DNA of 64,000 bases from Bradyrhizobium iriomotense (GCF_030160715.1 NZ_BSOW01000003.1:124001-188000); one strand, 5' to 3'. Positions 42,854-52,555 are shown, numbered from the stretch's first letter. A program made the numbers and translations. The notes: generated by a model from the letters alone, not told the origin.

Positions 42854-43842
42854 CCGCTCTTCTGCCGCGCCGGGGCCTCGCCCAGATATTCGCGCTGATC
42901 GTCATCCTGATGGTCGATCGCGCCGTCTCGCCGCAATTCTTCGATCTGCGCTTGCAGGACGGACGGCTGTTCGGCAGCATGATTGACGTGCTCAACCGCG
43001 GCACACCGGTGGCGCTGCTCTCGCTCGGCATGGTGCTGGTGATCGCGACGCGCGGCATCGATCTTTCGGTCGGCGCAGTCATGGCGATTTCCGGCGCGAT
43101 TGCGGCGAGCCTTGCGGACAGTCACGGCCTGCCCGTGGTGCTCGCGGCTGCGCTCGGTGCGGGCCTCGTCTGCGGCCTCTGGAACGGTTTTCTAGTCAGC
43201 ATCCTCGGCATGCAGCCGATCGTTGCGACGCTGATCCTGATGGTTGCCGGCCGCGGGATCGCCCAGCTGATCACAGAGGGGCGCATTGTGACCTTCACCT
43301 CGCCGGATCTGGTCTGGCTCGGCAACGGCGCCATCCTCGGCGTTCCCGTGCCGGTCGCGATTGCCTTGGGGATGCTGATCCTCACCGGCGCCGTGGTGCG
43401 CGGCTCGGCGCTCGGTCTCTTGATCGAGGCGACCGGCGGCAATGCGCGCGCGAGCGATCTCGCCGGCGTCGGCACCCGCGCCATGATCTTGGCCGTCTAT
43501 GTCTGGTGCGGCGTGTGCGCGGCGCTTGCGGGCGTGATCGCCGCGGCCGACATCATGGGGGCTGATGCCAACAATGCCGGCCTGTGGCTCGAGCTCGACG
43601 CGATCCTGGCCGTCGTGATCGGCGGAACCTCGCTGTTCGGCGGCCGCTTCAGCCTCTTGCTCGCTGTGCTCGGCGCGCTCATCATCCAGACGATGAACAC
43701 GGGCATTCTCCTGTCGGGCTATCCCCCGGAATTCAACCTCCTGGTCAAGGCCGTGGTGGTGCTGGCGGTGCTGCTGCTGCAATCGCCGAAGCTGACCGGC
43801 ATGGCCGGCATCGTGGCGCGTATCCGGGGGACGAAAGCATGA
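42850..43842 (+). CDS. ytfT: Sugar ABC transporter permease (YtfT-like)
   Basis: A 330-residue RbsC-family permease starting at a GTG that overlaps the ATPase stop. It has an N-terminal helix AQIFALIVILMVDRAVSP, the conserved VALLSLGMVLVIATRGIDLSVGAVMAISGAI and the C-terminal LDAILAVVIGGTSLFGGRFSLLLAVLGALIIQ. Its stop overlaps the next ATG (ATGA). Two permease genes after one tandem ATPase is the YtfT-YjfF arrangement. Confidence 0.94.
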   Translation: MTALLPRRGLAQIFALIVILMVDRAVSPQFFDLRLQDGRLFGSMIDVLNRGTPVALLSLGMVLVIATRGIDLSVGAVMAISGAIAASLADSHGLPVVLAAALGAGLVCGLWNGFLVSILGMQPIVATLILMVAGRGIAQLITEGRIVTFTSPDLVWLGNGAILGVPVPVAIALGMLILTGAVVRGSALGLLIEATGGNARASDLAGVGTRAMILAVYVWCGVCAALAGVIAAADIMGADANNAGLWLELDAILAVVIGGTSLFGGRFSLLLAVLGALIIQTMNTGILLSGYPPEFNLLVKAVVVLAVLLLQSPKLTGMAGIVARIRGTKA

Positions 43843-44819
43843 AAGGCCTGCCGCCCGTCCTCATCACGGCCATCGTGCTCGTCGCGGGCTTCGTGCTTTG
43901 CGCGCTGCAATTTCCCAACATTGCCTCGACCCGCGTGGTCTGCAATCTCCTGACCGACAACGCCTTCCTCGGCATCGTCGCGACCGGCATGACCTTCGTG
44001 ATCATCTCGGGCGGCATCGACCTGTCGGTCGGCTCGGTGATCGGCTTCACCACCGTGTTCGTCGCGCTCGCGATCGAGCGCTGGGGCATGCCGCCGCTGG
44101 TCGCCTTCGTGGCTATCCTGGCGCTGTCCGCGGCCTTCGGCGCGGCGATGGGCGCCGTCATCCATCTGTTCGATCTGCCGCCGTTCATCGTGACGCTGGC
44201 CGGCATGTTCCTCGCGCGCGGCGCGAGCTTCCTGCTCTCCACGGAATCGGTGCCGATCACCGCGCCGATCTATTCGACGGTCTCGGACTTTGCGCTGCGA
44301 CTGCCGGGCGGCGGGCGACTGACAGCGGTTGCGATCATCATGCTGGTCATCGTGATCGGCGGAGCGCTGCTGCTGCAGCTCACCCGCTTCGGCGCCAATG
44401 TCTATGCGCTCGGCGGCAGCCGGATCACGGCGAGCCTGATGGGCGTCGCCGTCGGCAAGATGACGATCCGCATCTACATGCTGTCGAGCCTGCTCGCAGG
44501 CATCGCCGGCATCGTCTTCTCCTTCTACACCGGCGCCGGCTATTCGCTCTCGGCCGTCGGTGTCGAGCTCGACACCATCGCGGCGGTGGTGATCGGCGGT
44601 ACGCTGCTCACCGGCGGGCAGGGCTCGGTGGTCGGAACGTTCCTCGGCGTCCTCATTCAGGGCCTGATCCAGACCTACATCAATTTCGACGGCACGCTGT
44701 CGAGCTGGTGGACCAAGATCGCGACCGGCGTTCTGCTGTTTGCCTTCATCGCCTTGCAGCAGGTCATGATCGCGATCGCGCGCCGGCCGGCCGTGAGACC
44801 TGCGGGAGCCACGCCATGA
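43839..44819 (+). CDS. yjfF: Sugar ABC transporter permease (YjfF-like)
   Basis: A 326-residue RbsC-family permease and the partner of the preceding one. Motifs: FLGIVATGMTFVIISGGIDLSVGSVIGFTTVF, FDLPPFIVTLAGMFLARGASFL and LDTIAAVVIGGTLLTGGQGSVVGTFLGVLIQG. It has eight to ten membrane helices. Its stop overlaps the start of the GntR regulator by ATGA. Confidence 0.94.
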   Translation: MKGLPPVLITAIVLVAGFVLCALQFPNIASTRVVCNLLTDNAFLGIVATGMTFVIISGGIDLSVGSVIGFTTVFVALAIERWGMPPLVAFVAILALSAAFGAAMGAVIHLFDLPPFIVTLAGMFLARGASFLLSTESVPITAPIYSTVSDFALRLPGGGRLTAVAIIMLVIVIGGALLLQLTRFGANVYALGGSRITASLMGVAVGKMTIRIYMLSSLLAGIAGIVFSFYTGAGYSLSAVGVELDTIAAVVIGGTLLTGGQGSVVGTFLGVLIQGLIQTYINFDGTLSSWWTKIATGVLLFAFIALQQVMIAIARRPAVRPAGATP

Positions 44820-45586
44820 CCTCGCGCATCGTCGTCATCCCGACGCGGCGGGCCCATTCCAACCATGCGGAAGTGTCCCGCTCGATCGGGGTCGACATCA
44901 TCGCGGGTCGCTATGCCGAAGGTACGCGGCTGCCTGGCGATGCCGAGCTGACCTCGATGTTCGGCGTCTCGCGGCCGGTGTTGCGCGAGAGCGTGAAGAC
45001 CCTCGTGGCAAAAGGTCTGCTCACCACCAAGGCGCGGGTCGGCACTGTCGTGCGCGAGCGCGGCGCCTGGAACATGTTCGACGCCGATGTGCTGGCCTGG
45101 CATCTCGATGCCGGCATCGACAAACGCTTCCTCAACGACCTCGCCGAGATCCGTCTCGCGGTCGAGCCGCGCGCGGCGATGCTCGCGGCCGCGCGGCGCT
45201 CGGAGGAGGACCTCGCCGAGCTGAATCGCAGCATGGATCGCATGCGGCGCGAGGCATCGGATTCGGCAGGCTTCGCCGACGCCGACCTCGCCTTGCACGT
45301 TGCGGTCGCGCGCGCGTCGGGCAATCTGTTCATGCGCTCGATCGGCCACGTCATCGAAGCCGCCTTGCGGGCGTCCTTCCTGCTCAGCGCGCCGGTCGAG
45401 GTCGAGGATCGCGACACGGTGCTGCTCTGGCACCAGAAGATCGTCGATTCGATCGCGGCGGGTGACACCGAGGCCGCCGCGGCCGCCATGGTCTTCGTCA
45501 TCCATAATGGCATGAGCCGCCATGAAGGCACGGTGATCGAGACGGCGCCGGCCGAGCCGGCTCCGTCCGCGCAATCTGGAGAATGA
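44816..45586 (+). CDS. GntR/FadR family regulator (DgoR-like)
   Basis: A 256-residue regulator with an N-terminal winged HTH (GVDIIAGRYAEGTRLPGDAELTSMFGVSRPVLRESVKTL) and a C-terminal FCD domain (FLNDLAEIRLAVEPRAAMLAA, DLALHVAVARASGN, final metal His in LLWHQKIVDSI). FadR/DgoR-type proteins repress sugar-acid or sugar operons until an intermediate binds. It overlaps both neighbours by 4 bp, so it is autoregulated with the operon. The inverted repeat at 40081-40103 is a candidate site. Confidence 0.93.
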   Translation: MTSRIVVIPTRRAHSNHAEVSRSIGVDIIAGRYAEGTRLPGDAELTSMFGVSRPVLRESVKTLVAKGLLTTKARVGTVVRERGAWNMFDADVLAWHLDAGIDKRFLNDLAEIRLAVEPRAAMLAAARRSEEDLAELNRSMDRMRREASDSAGFADADLALHVAVARASGNLFMRSIGHVIEAALRASFLLSAPVEVEDRDTVLLWHQKIVDSIAAGDTEAAAAAMVFVIHNGMSRHEGTVIETAPAEPAPSAQSGE

Positions 45587-46515
45587 GCGTGACCGAACTT
45601 CGCATCGCCATCGTCGGCTTCGGCAAGATTGCGCGCGACCAGCACGTCGCCGCGATCGCGGCAACGCCGGGTGCGACGCTTTCCGCCATCGCGAGCCGCA
45701 ATGCCTCGCTACCGGATCTGCCGCATTTCGCCACCATCGAGGACCTGCTCGAGAAAGGGCCACCGATCGATGCGGTGTCGCTGTGCACGCCGCCGCAGGT
45801 GCGGCGCGCGCAGGCCTTGGCGGCGCTTGCCGCCGGCAAGCATGTGATGCTGGAGAAGCCGCCCGGCCTCAGCGTCGGTGAGCTCGATCCGCTGGTCGCG
45901 ATGGCGAAGGATGCGAAGCGGACGCTGTTTGCGACCTGGCATTCGCGCTTTGCCCCGGCCGTCGAGCCGGCGCGGCAATGGCTTGCCGCGCGCCGGATCA
46001 AGTCCGTGCACATCAGCTGGAAGGAAGACGTCCGCGTCTGGCATCCGGGGCAGGGCTGGATCTGGGAGCCGGGCGGGCTCGGCGTGTTCGATCCCGGCAT
46101 CAATGCGCTCTCGATCCTGACCCGCATCCTGCCGCGCCCTGTGTTCGTGACCGCGGCCGACCTGTCCTTTCCCGCCAATCGCGACGCGCCGATTGCGGCG
46201 AATTTGGCGCTTACCGACGCCGGCAGCCTGCCGATCATGGCGGAATTCGACTTCCGACAGACCGGCCCGCAGAGCTGGGACATCGTCGCCGAGACCGATC
46301 AGGGCCGGATGACGCTGTCGGGCGGCGGCGCCCGCATGGCGGTCGATGGCAAAGTGCTTGCGGAAGAGCCGGAAGCCGAATATCGCGGGCTCTACCGGCG
46401 TTTCGTCGAGCTTGCGGCGACGGGGGAGAGCGATGTCGACCTGACGCCGTTCCGTCTCGTCGCCGACGCCTTCATGCTTGGCAAGCGCAACGTCGTCGAA
46501 CCGTTCGTGGAATGA
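45583..46515 (+). CDS. L-arabinose/D-galactose 1-dehydrogenase (Gfo/Idh/MocA family)
   Basis: A 310-residue NAD(P)-dependent dehydrogenase. It is close, by recognition, to the L-arabinose 1-dehydrogenase of Azospirillum: IAIVGFGKIARDQHVAAI (dinucleotide loop), AVSLCTPPQVRRAQALAALAAGKHVMLEKPPG (catalytic Lys in EKPP), KEDVRVWHPGQGWIWEPGGLGVFDPGINALSI. It oxidises the aldose C1 to the lactone, the first step of non-phosphorylating arabinose or galactose breakdown. The substrate preference between the two sugars cannot be decided from sequence. It overlaps the neighbouring genes by 4 bp. Confidence 0.9.
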   Translation: MSVTELRIAIVGFGKIARDQHVAAIAATPGATLSAIASRNASLPDLPHFATIEDLLEKGPPIDAVSLCTPPQVRRAQALAALAAGKHVMLEKPPGLSVGELDPLVAMAKDAKRTLFATWHSRFAPAVEPARQWLAARRIKSVHISWKEDVRVWHPGQGWIWEPGGLGVFDPGINALSILTRILPRPVFVTAADLSFPANRDAPIAANLALTDAGSLPIMAEFDFRQTGPQSWDIVAETDQGRMTLSGGGARMAVDGKVLAEEPEAEYRGLYRRFVELAATGESDVDLTPFRLVADAFMLGKRNVVEPFVE

Positions 46516-47594
46516 TCATGGCAGGCAGCCGCATCGCAAAGGACGTCTTCGGAACGCTGCCGGATGGCCGCGCCGTCGAGCGCGTGGTGCTGCGCGGGCA
46601 GGGCGGTTTCGAAGCGCGCATCATCACCCATGGTGCGGTGCTTCAGGCGCTGATCGCTCCCGATGCCAAGGGCGCACCCGACGACGTCGTGCTCGGCTAT
46701 GACGATTTTGCCGGTTATCTTGCCGAGCGGAAGTTTTTCGGCGCGACCGTCGGCCGCTATGCCAACCGTATTGCGGACGCGCGCTTCGTGCTCGATGGCG
46801 AGAAGGTCGAACTCGCCGCCAACAACGGCCCGAACGCGCTGCATGGCGGCCTGGACGGATTCGACCGCAAGCTCTGGCAGATCGCCGACCTCGCTGACGG
46901 CGCGGAGCCTGCAGTCACGCTCACTTATACAAGCGAGCACGGTGAGGAAGGTTACCCGGGCCAACTCGACGTTCGTCTCACCTATCGGGTGACCGGTCCT
47001 GCCGAGTTGTCGGTCATCATGGAGGCGAGGAGCGATCGTCCGACCATCGTCAACCTCACCAATCACAGCTTCTTCAATCTGGAAGGGGCGACGTCGGGAA
47101 CGCCGATCCTCGATCACAAGCTCATGGTCGCGGCCGAACATTTCCTGGCGATCGATCCGACCGCGATCCCGCTGGCGGGGCCGCCGCACGCGGTTGCCGG
47201 CACGCCCTTCGACTTCCGTGAGGCCACTTCAATCGGCGCGCGGATCCGGCAGAACGATCGGCAATTGCGCAACGGCAAGGGCTATGATCACACGTTCTGC
47301 CTTCCGCTTGACGGCAGCTTGCGTCTTGCCGCGCGCGTGGAGGCGCCGCGCTCGGGGCGCGTCATGGAGCTGTTCACGGATCAGCCGGGCTTGCAGGTCT
47401 ATTCCGGCAACTACCTCGACGGCTCGGTGGCGGGCAAGGGCGGCCGGCTGTATCGGCAGTCCGATGCGCTTTGCCTTGAGCCGCACATCTGGCCGAATTC
47501 GCCGAACCGGCCGGATTTCCCGAGCCCGCGTCTTGCGCCCGGCAGCGCTTACAAGCACCACACCGTGTATCGATTTGGGGTGAGCTCGCCATGA
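46512..47594 (+). CDS. Aldose 1-epimerase (mutarotase)
   Basis: A 360-residue GalM-family protein. Hallmarks: VGRYANRIADARFVLDG with the substrate-binding Asn-Arg, NGPNALHGGLDGFDRKLW, VNLTNHSFFNLEG (catalytic His), YDHTFCL and the catalytic Glu in SDALCLEPHIWPNSPNRPDFP. It interconverts alpha and beta anomers so that the dehydrogenase upstream gets its preferred form. The ATG at 46512 overlaps the dehydrogenase stop; a second ATG lies two codons later. Confidence 0.94.
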   Translation: MIMAGSRIAKDVFGTLPDGRAVERVVLRGQGGFEARIITHGAVLQALIAPDAKGAPDDVVLGYDDFAGYLAERKFFGATVGRYANRIADARFVLDGEKVELAANNGPNALHGGLDGFDRKLWQIADLADGAEPAVTLTYTSEHGEEGYPGQLDVRLTYRVTGPAELSVIMEARSDRPTIVNLTNHSFFNLEGATSGTPILDHKLMVAAEHFLAIDPTAIPLAGPPHAVAGTPFDFREATSIGARIRQNDRQLRNGKGYDHTFCLPLDGSLRLAARVEAPRSGRVMELFTDQPGLQVYSGNYLDGSVAGKGGRLYRQSDALCLEPHIWPNSPNRPDFPSPRLAPGSAYKHHTVYRFGVSSP

Positions 47595-48472
47595 CCGAGC
47601 AGGTGCCGACCTCTGTCCTCTCCGCCGAGCATTGCCATCTCGGCGAGGGCCCGACCTATGACGTCACCACCGATACCGCCTGGTGGTTCGACATCCGCGA
47701 AGGTCGCCTTTACGAAGCCCATCTCGGCCGCGGCGATATCCGCGTCCACGCACTCGGCCGGATGGCGAGCGCGCTCGGCCGCATCGATGCCGAGCGGCAG
47801 CTGATCGTGGCCGAGGACGGCCTTTATATCCGCGCGCTCGCCGACGGCGCGATGACGCTCTATCGTCCGCTGGAGGCCGATAATCCGGGCACGCGGTCGA
47901 ACGACGCACGCGTGCATCAATCCGGCACGTTCTGGATCGGCACCATGGGCCTCAAGGCGGAAGCGGGCGCCGGCGCGATCTACGCGCTCCATCGCGGCAA
48001 GATCTCGACGCTGTTTCCCGGCGTCAGCATTCCGAATTCGATCTGTTTTTCGCCGGACGGCGCGATCGGGTACTTCGCCGACACCGCGCGTCACGTGCTC
48101 TATCGCGTTCCGCTCAATCCGGCGACGGGATTGCCGCGCGGCGAGCCGGAGGTGCTGGTGCGCCACACCGGCGTCGGCGGTCTTGACGGCTCGGTGGTCG
48201 ATGCCGACGGATTGATCTGGAACGCGCGCTGGGGCGGCGCCTGCGTCGACGTCTATAGTCCCGAAGGCGAGCGCTTGCGCTCGCTGGCGGTGCCCGCGCG
48301 GCAGTCGAGCTGTCCCGCCTTCGTCGGGCCCGATCTGTCACGGCTTCTTGTCACCTCGGCGTGGCAGGATATGGATGCGGCGGCACGCGCCGCCGATCCG
48401 CAAGCCGGCTGCACCTTCATCCTCGAGGCTGCCGCACGCGGTCGCGCGGAGCCCGACGTCAAGCTTGAATAG
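47591..48472 (+). CDS. SMP-30/gluconolactonase family sugar lactonase
   Basis: A 293-residue six-bladed-propeller lactonase: LGEGPTYDVTTDTAWWFDI (metal Glu), NDARVHQSGTFWIGTMGLKA, IPNSICFSPDGAIGYFADTA and VDADGLIWNARWGGACVDVYSPEG (metal Asp). It hydrolyses the arabino- or galactono-lactone made by the dehydrogenase two genes upstream. Its start overlaps the epimerase stop (ATGA). The dehydratase and semialdehyde dehydrogenase steps of the pathway are not in this window, unless the FAH-family gene at 37569 supplies one. Confidence 0.92.
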   Translation: MTEQVPTSVLSAEHCHLGEGPTYDVTTDTAWWFDIREGRLYEAHLGRGDIRVHALGRMASALGRIDAERQLIVAEDGLYIRALADGAMTLYRPLEADNPGTRSNDARVHQSGTFWIGTMGLKAEAGAGAIYALHRGKISTLFPGVSIPNSICFSPDGAIGYFADTARHVLYRVPLNPATGLPRGEPEVLVRHTGVGGLDGSVVDADGLIWNARWGGACVDVYSPEGERLRSLAVPARQSSCPAFVGPDLSRLLVTSAWQDMDAAARAADPQAGCTFILEAAARGRAEPDVKLE

Positions 48473-48556
48473 GAGATCCAAGGAGTCACTCAAAGGCGCA
48501 CAACACCTAAGTTCTTGCTGCAACTACAAACGTTCTTACACCCAAGGGAGTGAAGT

Positions 48557-49630
48557 ATGCTTAAACTGAAGACGACCGTACTCGCGCTCGCATTCGCGGG
48601 CGCCGCCGCGATGGCCTCATCGGGGCCAGCGATGGCCCAGGACAAGGCGACCGTCGGCATCGCCATGCCGACCAAGTCGTCGGCCCGCTGGATCGATGAC
48701 GGCAACAACATGGTCAAGGTGCTGAAGGAGCGCGGCTACAACACCGATCTGCAATACGCCGAGGACGACATTCCGAACCAGCTCTCGCAGGTCGAGAACA
48801 TGGTGACGAAGGGCGCCAAGGCGCTGGTGATCGCGGCGATCGATGGCACCACGCTGTCGGACGTGCTCAAGCAGGCCAAGGCCAAGGGCATCACCGTCAT
48901 CGCCTATGACCGCCTGATCCGCGGCACGCCGAACGTCGACTACTATGCGACCTTCGACAACTTCCAGGTCGGCGTGCTCCAGGCGGAATCGATCGTGCAG
49001 GGGCTCGGTCTGAAGGACGGCAAGGGTCCGTTCAACATCGAGCTGTTCGGCGGCTCCCCAGACGACAACAACGCCTACTTCTTCTACAACGGCGCGATGT
49101 CGGTGCTGCAGCCCTACATCGACAGCAAGAAGCTCGTCGTCGTATCCGGCCAGATGGGCATGGACAAGGTTGCAACGCTCCGCTGGGACGGCGCCACGGC
49201 GCAGGCCCGCATGGACAACCTGCTCAGCGCCTACTACGGCAACAAGAAGGTCAACGCGGTGCTGTCGCCGTATGACGGGCTTTCCATCGGCATCATCTCG
49301 TCGCTGAAGGGCGTGGGCTACGGCAGTGCCGACCAGCCGATGCCGATCATCAGCGGCCAGGACGCCGAGGTGCCCTCGATCAAGGCGATGCTGCGCGGTG
49401 ACCAGTACTCGACCATCTTCAAGGACACCCGCGACCTCGCCAAGGTGACCGCCGACATGGTCGACGCGGCGCTCGCCGGCAAGCAGGTCACGGTCAACGA
49501 CACCAAGACCTACGAGAACGGCTCCAAGACCGTGCCGTCCTACCTGCTCAAGCCGGTCGTGGTCTACAAGGACAATTGGGAAAAGATCCTGGTTGACAGC
49601 GGCTACTACAAGAAGGCGCAATTCCAGTAA
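48557..49630 (+). CDS. chvE: Multiple-sugar-binding protein ChvE
   Basis: A 357-residue periplasmic sugar-binding protein with signal peptide ending GPAMAQD, then [51 protein letters not shown] and [20 protein letters not shown], all characteristic of ChvE/xylose-binding-type proteins. In Agrobacterium ChvE binds arabinose, galactose, glucose and related sugars and also signals through VirA. No virulence genes are near here, so transport is the likely role. A GGGAG ribosome site precedes the ATG. A strong hairpin follows. Confidence 0.95.
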   Translation: MLKLKTTVLALAFAGAAAMASSGPAMAQDKATVGIAMPTKSSARWIDDGNNMVKVLKERGYNTDLQYAEDDIPNQLSQVENMVTKGAKALVIAAIDGTTLSDVLKQAKAKGITVIAYDRLIRGTPNVDYYATFDNFQVGVLQAESIVQGLGLKDGKGPFNIELFGGSPDDNNAYFFYNGAMSVLQPYIDSKKLVVVSGQMGMDKVATLRWDGATAQARMDNLLSAYYGNKKVNAVLSPYDGLSIGIISSLKGVGYGSADQPMPIISGQDAEVPSIKAMLRGDQYSTIFKDTRDLAKVTADMVDAALAGKQVTVNDTKTYENGSKTVPSYLLKPVVVYKDNWEKILVDSGYYKKAQFQ

Positions 49631-49642
49631 GGTGCGCTGCTC

Positions 49643-49675
49643 CCTCTCCCCGCTTGCCCTGCAAGCGGGGAGAGG
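49643..49675 (+). terminator. Long stem-loop between chvE and gguA
   Basis: A perfect 15-bp inverted repeat: left arm 49643-49657 (begins CCTCTCCCCGC), right arm 49661-49675, with a 3-nt CCT loop. There is no T-run follows. Placed between a binding-protein gene and its ATPase gene, it probably attenuates read-through or protects the upstream mRNA. Confidence 0.65.
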
Positions 49676-49701
49676 TGAACTAACCGACGGGACACAAGAC
49701 G

Positions 49702-51279
49702 ATGACGGCAATGCTGGAAATGCGCGGCGTCAGCAAGAGCTTTGCGGGCGTGCAGGCGCTGCGTGACGTCAATTTCTCGGTTCAGGCCGGGCAGATCCAT
49801 GCCCTGGTCGGCGAGAACGGTGCCGGAAAATCCACCCTGATGAAGGTGTTGAGCGGGGTCTATCCCCACGGCAGCTATGAGGGAACCATCGTATTCGACG
49901 GCGAGGAGCGCCGCTTCCGCGACATCAACGACTCCGAGGCGCTCGGCATCATCATCATCCACCAGGAGCTGGCGCTGATCCCGTTGATGTCGATTGCGGA
50001 GAATATCTTTCTCTCGCATCCGCCGTCACAGCTCGGCGTCATCGACCGCGACGAGGTCTACCGCCGGACGCGGGAGCTCCTGGCCCAGGTCGGCCTGAAG
50101 GAGTCGCCGGACACGTTGATCACCGATCTCGGCGTCGGCAAGCAGCAGCTGGTCGAGATTGCCAAGGCGCTCTCCAAGCGGGTGCGGATGCTGATCCTGG
50201 ACGAGCCGACCGCGAGCCTGAATGAGGCCGACAGCGCCGCGCTGCTCGAGCGGCTGATGAAATTTCGCGAGCAGGGCATCGGCTCTGTCCTGATCTCCCA
50301 CAAGCTGAACGAGGTCGCCAAGGTCGCCGACCACATCACGGTGCTGCGCGACGGCCGCACCGTGGATGGCATCGACTGCCGGACCGAGCAGGTCCAGGAG
50401 GACCGCATCATCCGCAGCATGGTCAACCGCGATCTCGCCCACCGCTTCCCCGAGCGGAGCGCCAAGATCGGGGAGCCCGTCCTCAAGGTCGAGAACTGGT
50501 CGGTCTATCACCCGATCCATCCCGAGCGGCAGGTCATCAAGAACGTCAATTTCGGTGTGCGGCGCGGCGAGGTCGTCGGGATCGCCGGGCTGATGGGGGC
50601 GGGGCGCACCGAATTCGCCATGAGCCTGTTCGGCCGCTCCTGGGGCACCAATATCACGGGCCGCATCCGCCTCGAGGGCAACGAGATCGTGCTGCCGAGC
50701 GTGGCGGCGGCGATCGACGCCGGCCTTGCCTATGTCACCGAGGACCGCAAGCAGCTCGGGCTGATCCTGGCCGACGACGTTCGCAAGAATATTACGCTGG
50801 CCAGCCTCGATCAGGTCGCCCCCGGCAAGGTGATCGACGACATTGCCGAGCTGAAGGTGGCAAGCGACTACCGCAACCGGATGCGCATCCGCTGCTCCGA
50901 CGTCTACCAGGAGACGGGCCAGCTCTCGGGCGGCAACCAGCAGAAGGTCGTGCTGTCGAAATGGCTGATGACCGACCCCAAGGTTTTGATCCTGGACGAG
51001 CCGACCAGGGGTATCGACGTCGGTGCGAAATATGAGATTTATTGTATCATCAACGAGCTGGCGGAGGCCGGCCGGGGCGTCGTGGTGATCTCGTCGGAGA
51101 TGCCGGAGCTGCTCGGTATCTGCGACCGCATCTGCGTCATGAACGACGGCGCTTTCGTCGGCGAGTTCGCGGGCCATGAGGCGACGCAGGAGAAGATCAT
51201 GCGCGCCATCATGCGCAACGAGAGAAACAATGGGAACGGCGTGCCTGAGGCCGCGGAGATGGGAGGACTGCAGCCATGA
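49702..51279 (+). CDS. gguA: Sugar ABC transporter ATPase GguA
   Basis: A 525-residue tandem ATPase. Domain 1: Walker A GENGAGKSTLMKVLSG, Q-loop IIHQELALIP, Walker B LILDEPTASLNEAD. Domain 2: GLMGAGRTEFAMSLFG and QLSGGNQQKVVLSKWLMTDPKVLILDEPTRGIDVGA. It follows chvE and overlaps gguB by ATGA, the chvE-gguA-gguB order known from Agrobacterium. It energises uptake of the sugars bound by ChvE. Confidence 0.96.
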   Translation: MTAMLEMRGVSKSFAGVQALRDVNFSVQAGQIHALVGENGAGKSTLMKVLSGVYPHGSYEGTIVFDGEERRFRDINDSEALGIIIIHQELALIPLMSIAENIFLSHPPSQLGVIDRDEVYRRTRELLAQVGLKESPDTLITDLGVGKQQLVEIAKALSKRVRMLILDEPTASLNEADSAALLERLMKFREQGIGSVLISHKLNEVAKVADHITVLRDGRTVDGIDCRTEQVQEDRIIRSMVNRDLAHRFPERSAKIGEPVLKVENWSVYHPIHPERQVIKNVNFGVRRGEVVGIAGLMGAGRTEFAMSLFGRSWGTNITGRIRLEGNEIVLPSVAAAIDAGLAYVTEDRKQLGLILADDVRKNITLASLDQVAPGKVIDDIAELKVASDYRNRMRIRCSDVYQETGQLSGGNQQKVVLSKWLMTDPKVLILDEPTRGIDVGAKYEIYCIINELAEAGRGVVVISSEMPELLGICDRICVMNDGAFVGEFAGHEATQEKIMRAIMRNERNNGNGVPEAAEMGGLQP

Positions 51280-52466
51280 CCGACAAGACGGTTTCGCTGC
51301 CTGAGGAACGCCGGCACACGGGCTTCATCAAGAACAACTTACGCAACTACGGCATGCTGATGTCGCTGATTGCGATCATGCTGTTTTTCCAGGTCATGAC
51401 CGGCGGCACGTTGCTCCAGCCGCTCAACCTCACCAATCTGGTGCTCCAGAACAGCTACATCGTCATCATGGCGCTGGGCATGCTGCTGGTGATCGTCACC
51501 GGCCATATCGATCTCTCGGTCGGCTCGGTCGCGGGTTTCGTCGGCGCCGTGGCCGCGCTGCTGATGGTGACCTACAAGGTCGACTACACCGTCGCCTTCA
51601 TCGCCTGCCTGCTGCTCGGTGCGGCGATCGGCGCGGCGCAGGGCTATTGGGTCGCCTTTTTCGGCATCCCGTCCTTCATCGTGACACTGGCCGGCATGCT
51701 CGTGTTCAAGGGCTTGGCGCTTGCGGTGTTGCAGGGCCAGTCGCTCGGGCCGTTCCCGCCGACCTTCCAGAAACTATCGTCCGGCTTCATTCCGGAGTTC
51801 CTGCCTGAAGCCGGGACGCTGCATCCGACCTCGCTGCTGATCGGCGCCGTGCTGGCCCTCGGACTGGTCTATGCCAGCGCCAAGAGCCGCTCGCGCGAGC
51901 AGTCGCACGGCATCGAGGTCGAGCCCTACGCGTTCTTCCTCGGCAAGAGCGTCGTGCTGGCCTGTGCGGTGCTCTATTTCACCTATCTGATCGCGACCTA
52001 TCGCGGCCTGCCCAACGTGCTGGTGATCATGAGCGCCCTGATCGCGCTCTACGGCTTCGTCACCCGCCGCACCGTGATCGGGCGGCAGATCTATGCGGTC
52101 GGCGGCAATGCCAAGGCGGCAAAGCTCTCGGGCATCAAGACCGAGCGGTTGACCTTCTTCACCTTCGTCAACATGGGCGTGCTGGCCGCGCTTGCCGGCC
52201 TCGTCTTCGCCGCGCGGCTCAACACCGCTACCCCGAAGGCGGGCCTCGGCTTCGAGCTCGACGTCATCGCCGCCTGCTTCATCGGCGGCGCCTCGGCTTA
52301 CGGCGGCGTCGGGCGCGTCGGCGGTGCCGTGGTCGGCGCCATGATCATGGGCGTGATGAACAACGGCATGTCCATCCTCGGCATCGGCATCGATTACCAG
52401 CAAGTCATCAAGGGCCTGGTGCTGCTCGGTGCGGTCTGCATCGACGTGTACAACCAGCGGCGGTAG
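51276..52466 (+). CDS. gguB: Sugar ABC transporter permease GguB
   Basis: A 396-residue RbsC/XylH-type permease with about eleven membrane helices. Motifs: NSYIVIMALGMLLVIVTGHIDLSVGSVAGFVGAV, FFGIPSFIVTLAGMLVFKGLAL, VGGNAKAAKLSGIKTERLTFFTF and ELDVIAACFIGGASAYGGVGRVGGAVVGAMIMGVMNNGM. Greater length than YtfT-type permeases is normal for XylH/GguB. It closes the sugar operon; a repeat element lies in the convergent gap after it. Confidence 0.96.
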   Translation: MTDKTVSLPEERRHTGFIKNNLRNYGMLMSLIAIMLFFQVMTGGTLLQPLNLTNLVLQNSYIVIMALGMLLVIVTGHIDLSVGSVAGFVGAVAALLMVTYKVDYTVAFIACLLLGAAIGAAQGYWVAFFGIPSFIVTLAGMLVFKGLALAVLQGQSLGPFPPTFQKLSSGFIPEFLPEAGTLHPTSLLIGAVLALGLVYASAKSRSREQSHGIEVEPYAFFLGKSVVLACAVLYFTYLIATYRGLPNVLVIMSALIALYGFVTRRTVIGRQIYAVGGNAKAAKLSGIKTERLTFFTFVNMGVLAALAGLVFAARLNTATPKAGLGFELDVIAACFIGGASAYGGVGRVGGAVVGAMIMGVMNNGMSILGIGIDYQQVIKGLVLLGAVCIDVYNQRR

Positions 52467-52483
52467 CTGGGCTATCGTAGTCG

Positions 52484-52555
52484 TAGGGTGGGCAAACGCG
52501 CGCAAGCGCCGTGCCCATCATCTTCCTCAATTTTACGCAAGGTCGTGGGCACGCT
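52484..52555. repeat. GTAGGGTGGGCA-type intergenic repeat
   Basis: It contains GTAGGGTGGGCA, the complementary pair TGGGCA (52489-52494) and TGCCCA (52512-52517) around a GCGCGCAAGCGC core, and a further GTGGGCACG at its end. It matches, from memory, a palindromic repeat widespread in Bradyrhizobium. It sits between the convergent gguB and Crp/Fnr genes and may also act as terminator. Confidence 0.5.

Noticed and set aside
48557..52466. ChvE as part of a virulence-signalling locus
   Set aside because: No vir genes or GbpR-type LysR regulator lie nearby; the context is sugar catabolism.
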